From assembly GCA_902774365.1 (NCBI GenBank), contig CACYHX010000017.1, forward strand, positions 1 through 64,000: a stretch of 64,000 nucleotides of DNA, read 5' to 3'. This document shows, one piece after another, positions 62,455-64,000 of the stretch. Numbering within the stretch: the first letter of the stretch is position 1; each line of letters starts with the position of its first letter. Under the pieces are notes generated by a model. That model was not told the origin of the DNA. It saw nothing but the letters and a program-made list of their open reading frames with translations, and did no database searches. The translations under genes and the position numbers were made by a program. The DNA comes from an uncultured Bacteroidia bacterium. Lineage in GTDB: Bacteria; Bacteroidota; Bacteroidia; Bacteroidales; F082.

Positions 62455-63296
62455 CAATAATAATAGTAATTATCTGGTTGGCGCTGGTAGGTCGGGATGT
62501 TCCACGTGACGCGGATGCCGTAGTAGAGGTCATTATAGTGCGCCTTGTGGTAGAGAGGGTTATACTTGGGGTCTTGGGGATTGGTGGTTCCCACAGGCTC
62601 CATCACTCCCGTCTCGGGGTTGGTGAACACTCGGAAATCATATTCGCGGAGGTCGCGGGTGCGGGCATAGGTCACTTCAAGGGCGACGGATAGGTTGAGG
62701 AGGCGGTTGTCGCTGAGATAGAGGTAGCCCGTCTCGAGATGGAAAGCCGGACCTCCACGCATGCGGTCGTAGCCATATTGGTAGTCGCCAGCCACCACAA
62801 AAGGCTTGTTTAACATCGTTTCCTGGAAATCGGTGCGGATGCGGGTGCGGAGATAACCCACGCCACCTTGCACGAAGAAACCGCTATTGGGGTTGGGGCG
62901 AAACGGGAACAGCTTGCCCACCTCGGCTTGAAAATGGAAGCCTCGCTGGTCGATCGTCAACTCGGCCATGCTACCGCTGCCGCCGATGATTTCGCCGTCG
63001 ACGGTGGTGATGCCTTCGCCGAAGATGGAGATACGGTCACCCTTCACCCTCTTACCAGTGATGAAGTTACCGTTGGCGGTGAACATCCAGTTGGATCCGG
63101 TCTTATAGACAACGCTGCCGCCTATTGAATGGGTGATGCCATACAGATCTTTCGTATCCAAAGCGGGCAACTCAAAGGCATAAGTCACCTGAAACATCGC
63201 CACGGGAATGGGGTCCTTCATGATGTCCTTGGCAGGCTGTGCAAAAATTTGGCACAGGCTCCCAAACAAGAAAAGCGGAATCAGTATTTTGCGCAT
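62454..63296 (-). CDS. Outer-membrane beta-barrel-like protein
   Basis: The product has 280 residues from the ATG at 63296, with signal peptide MRKILIPLFLFGSLCQIFAQ. The rest alternates as in small outer-membrane barrels (FHFQAEVGKLFPFRPNPNSG and FFVQGGVGYLRTRIRT), ends in Tyr repeats (PDNYYYY) and has an aromatic, strand-rich C-terminus (YGIRVTWNIPTYQRQPDNY). No known family could be named. It lies directly upstream of waaA, is coupled to it by a 1-base overlap, and may take part in envelope biogenesis. The promoter is half of the palindrome at 63346-63367. Confidence 0.7.
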   Translation of the reverse strand: MRKILIPLFLFGSLCQIFAQPAKDIMKDPIPVAMFQVTYAFELPALDTKDLYGITHSIGGSVVYKTGSNWMFTANGNFITGKRVKGDRISIFGEGITTVDGEIIGGSGSMAELTIDQRGFHFQAEVGKLFPFRPNPNSGFFVQGGVGYLRTRIRTDFQETMLNKPFVVAGDYQYGYDRMRGGPAFHLETGYLYLSDNRLLNLSVALEVTYARTRDLREYDFRVFTNPETGVMEPVGTTNPQDPKYNPLYHKAHYNDLYYGIRVTWNIPTYQRQPDNYYYY

Positions 63297-63345
63297 AATA
63301 ATTCTTTTTTTATTCAACGAGCAATCGTCGGTTTTAGTATTGCGA

Positions 63346-63367
63346 TGCAAAAATACGTATTTTTGCA
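63346..63367. promoter_or_regulatory. 22-base palindrome with two divergent -7 boxes
   Basis: tgcaaaaatacgtatttttgca is perfectly palindromic. It contains caaaaata (TATTTTTG on the minus strand, 63348-63355, for the barrel-waaA operon) and TATTTTTG on the plus strand (63358-63365, for the M16 peptidase gene). The two -7 boxes are 2 bases apart, so polymerase should be able to use only one direction at a time. Confidence 0.7.
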
Positions 63368-63383
63368 CGCAATTAATCGAAAA

Positions 63384-64000
63384 ATGCTGGAAAACAAATA
63401 TAGTGAAGCCGTCCTCCCTAACGGCATTCGGCTGATACATAAAGAAAAACACGGCGAAATCGCCCACTTGGTGCTGATGGTGGAGACGGGCACACGCGAC
63501 GAATTGGCCCACGAAAACGGCCTCGCCCACTTCGTGGAGCACACCATCTTCAAAGGCACGCAGAGCCGCAAGGCCTACCATATCCTGAGCTGCCTCGACA
63601 ACGTGGGCGGCGACCTCAACGCCTTCACCACCAAGGAGGAGACCTGCATACAGGCCACCTTCCTCAAGCAACACTACAAGCGGAGCCTTGACCTCTTCGC
63701 CGACATCGCCTTCCATTCCACCTTCCCCGAGAACGAGCTGAACAAAGAGAAAGAAGTCATCCTAGACGAAATCAACTCGTATCTCGACTCACCCTCCGAC
63801 GAGATCTACGACCTGTTTGAAGAGATGGTCTTCAAGGGGCATCCGTTGTCGCGCAACATCCTGGGCACCACAGCGTTGGTAAAAGGCTTCCGCCAACAGG
63901 ACATCCTCGACTTCATGGCGCACAACTACAGCACCGACCAGATGGTGTTGGCCAGCATCGGCGACATCAGCTTCAAGGAGTTGGAACGGATGGTTATGCA
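63384..64000 (+). CDS. M16-family zinc metallopeptidase, N-terminal part (runs off window)
   Basis: About 205 residues are visible from the ATG at 63384. The inverted zinc motif HxxEH is in LAHFVEHTIFKGTQ, and the downstream Glu is in KEKEVILDEINSYLDSPSDE, as in insulinase/processing-peptidase (M16) enzymes. NLPNGIRL-like openings (VLPNGIRLIHKEKHG) are typical. In bacteria these proteases cleave peptides in the cytoplasm or periplasm. No signal peptide is present, so a cytoplasmic location is more likely. The rest of the gene lies beyond base 64000. Confidence 0.9.
   Translation, partial: MLENKYSEAVLPNGIRLIHKEKHGEIAHLVLMVETGTRDELAHENGLAHFVEHTIFKGTQSRKAYHILSCLDNVGGDLNAFTTKEETCIQATFLKQHYKRSLDLFADIAFHSTFPENELNKEKEVILDEINSYLDSPSDEIYDLFEEMVFKGHPLSRNILGTTALVKGFRQQDILDFMAHNYSTDQMVLASIGDISFKELERMVM

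Overview
The window looks like a chromosomal segment of a Bacteroidales (Bacteroidota) bacterium, probably from a gut or rumen-like habitat. The evidence is consistent across the window. Nearly every promoter I can place carries the Bacteroidota -7 box TAnnTTTG. Starts lack strong Shine-Dalgarno sequences. Four secreted proteins end in type IX secretion (T9SS) C-terminal sorting domains. Gene families and gene order (DUF4271-hemD-rnpA-yidD, LytTR two-component system, GH29 and GH92 glycosidases, C10 peptidase) are typical of the group. Layout: 1-3.7 kb holds the start of an RND-type membrane fusion lipoprotein, a GH29 alpha-L-fucosidase and an AraC regulator. 3.6-10.8 kb holds leuS with an inserted DUF559-like domain, an ORF6N gene, ruvB, a small SPOR protein, a 2-hydroxyacid dehydrogenase and ridA. 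10.8-14.8 kb holds a DivIC/FtsB-like septal protein, a DUF5686-type outer-membrane protein, apbE and tRNA-Lys(CUU). 14.9-21.5 kb is one operon for a MacAB-TolC-like efflux pump followed by its own LytS/LytTR pair, with a terminator-like hairpin in the leader. 21.6-34.75 kb holds two tandem modules, each a giant T9SS beta-helix protein followed by a ~90-residue protein with a shared C-terminal anchor motif. 35-42 kb holds an AAA/DUF234 ATPase and a housekeeping operon (DUF4271, hemD, rnpA, yidD, S41 protease, O-antigen-ligase-like protein). 42.2-44.5 kb holds pta and a broken ackA. 44.6-51.2 kb holds a PAS-like protein, an LptF/G permease, two glycosyltransferases, ettA and a DUF805 protein. 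51.3-64 kb holds a C10 protease, a PPi-type phosphofructokinase, GH92, a T9SS propeller-like protein, a divergent PdxA, waaA, an outer-membrane barrel protein and the start of an M16 peptidase. How the genes work together: much of the content concerns the cell envelope. Surface glycosidases and a protease release sugars and peptides, the T9SS beta-helix pair probably decorates the surface, and LPS genes (waaA, LptF/G, ligase-like, glycosyltransferases) build the outer leaflet. Glycolysis and acetate production are represented by phosphofructokinase and pta-ackA. The strongest candidates for something undescribed are the duplicated beta-helix plus anchor-peptide modules, with an abrupt G+C break inside the second giant gene (about 69% against 40% in two 300-base samples); the DUF559-like domain inside LeuRS; and small dispersed palindromic elements that sit both between genes and in frame inside genes (O-antigen ligase-like, waaA, and probably the second beta-helix gene). 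No rRNA, CRISPR array, transposase or prophage block was seen.
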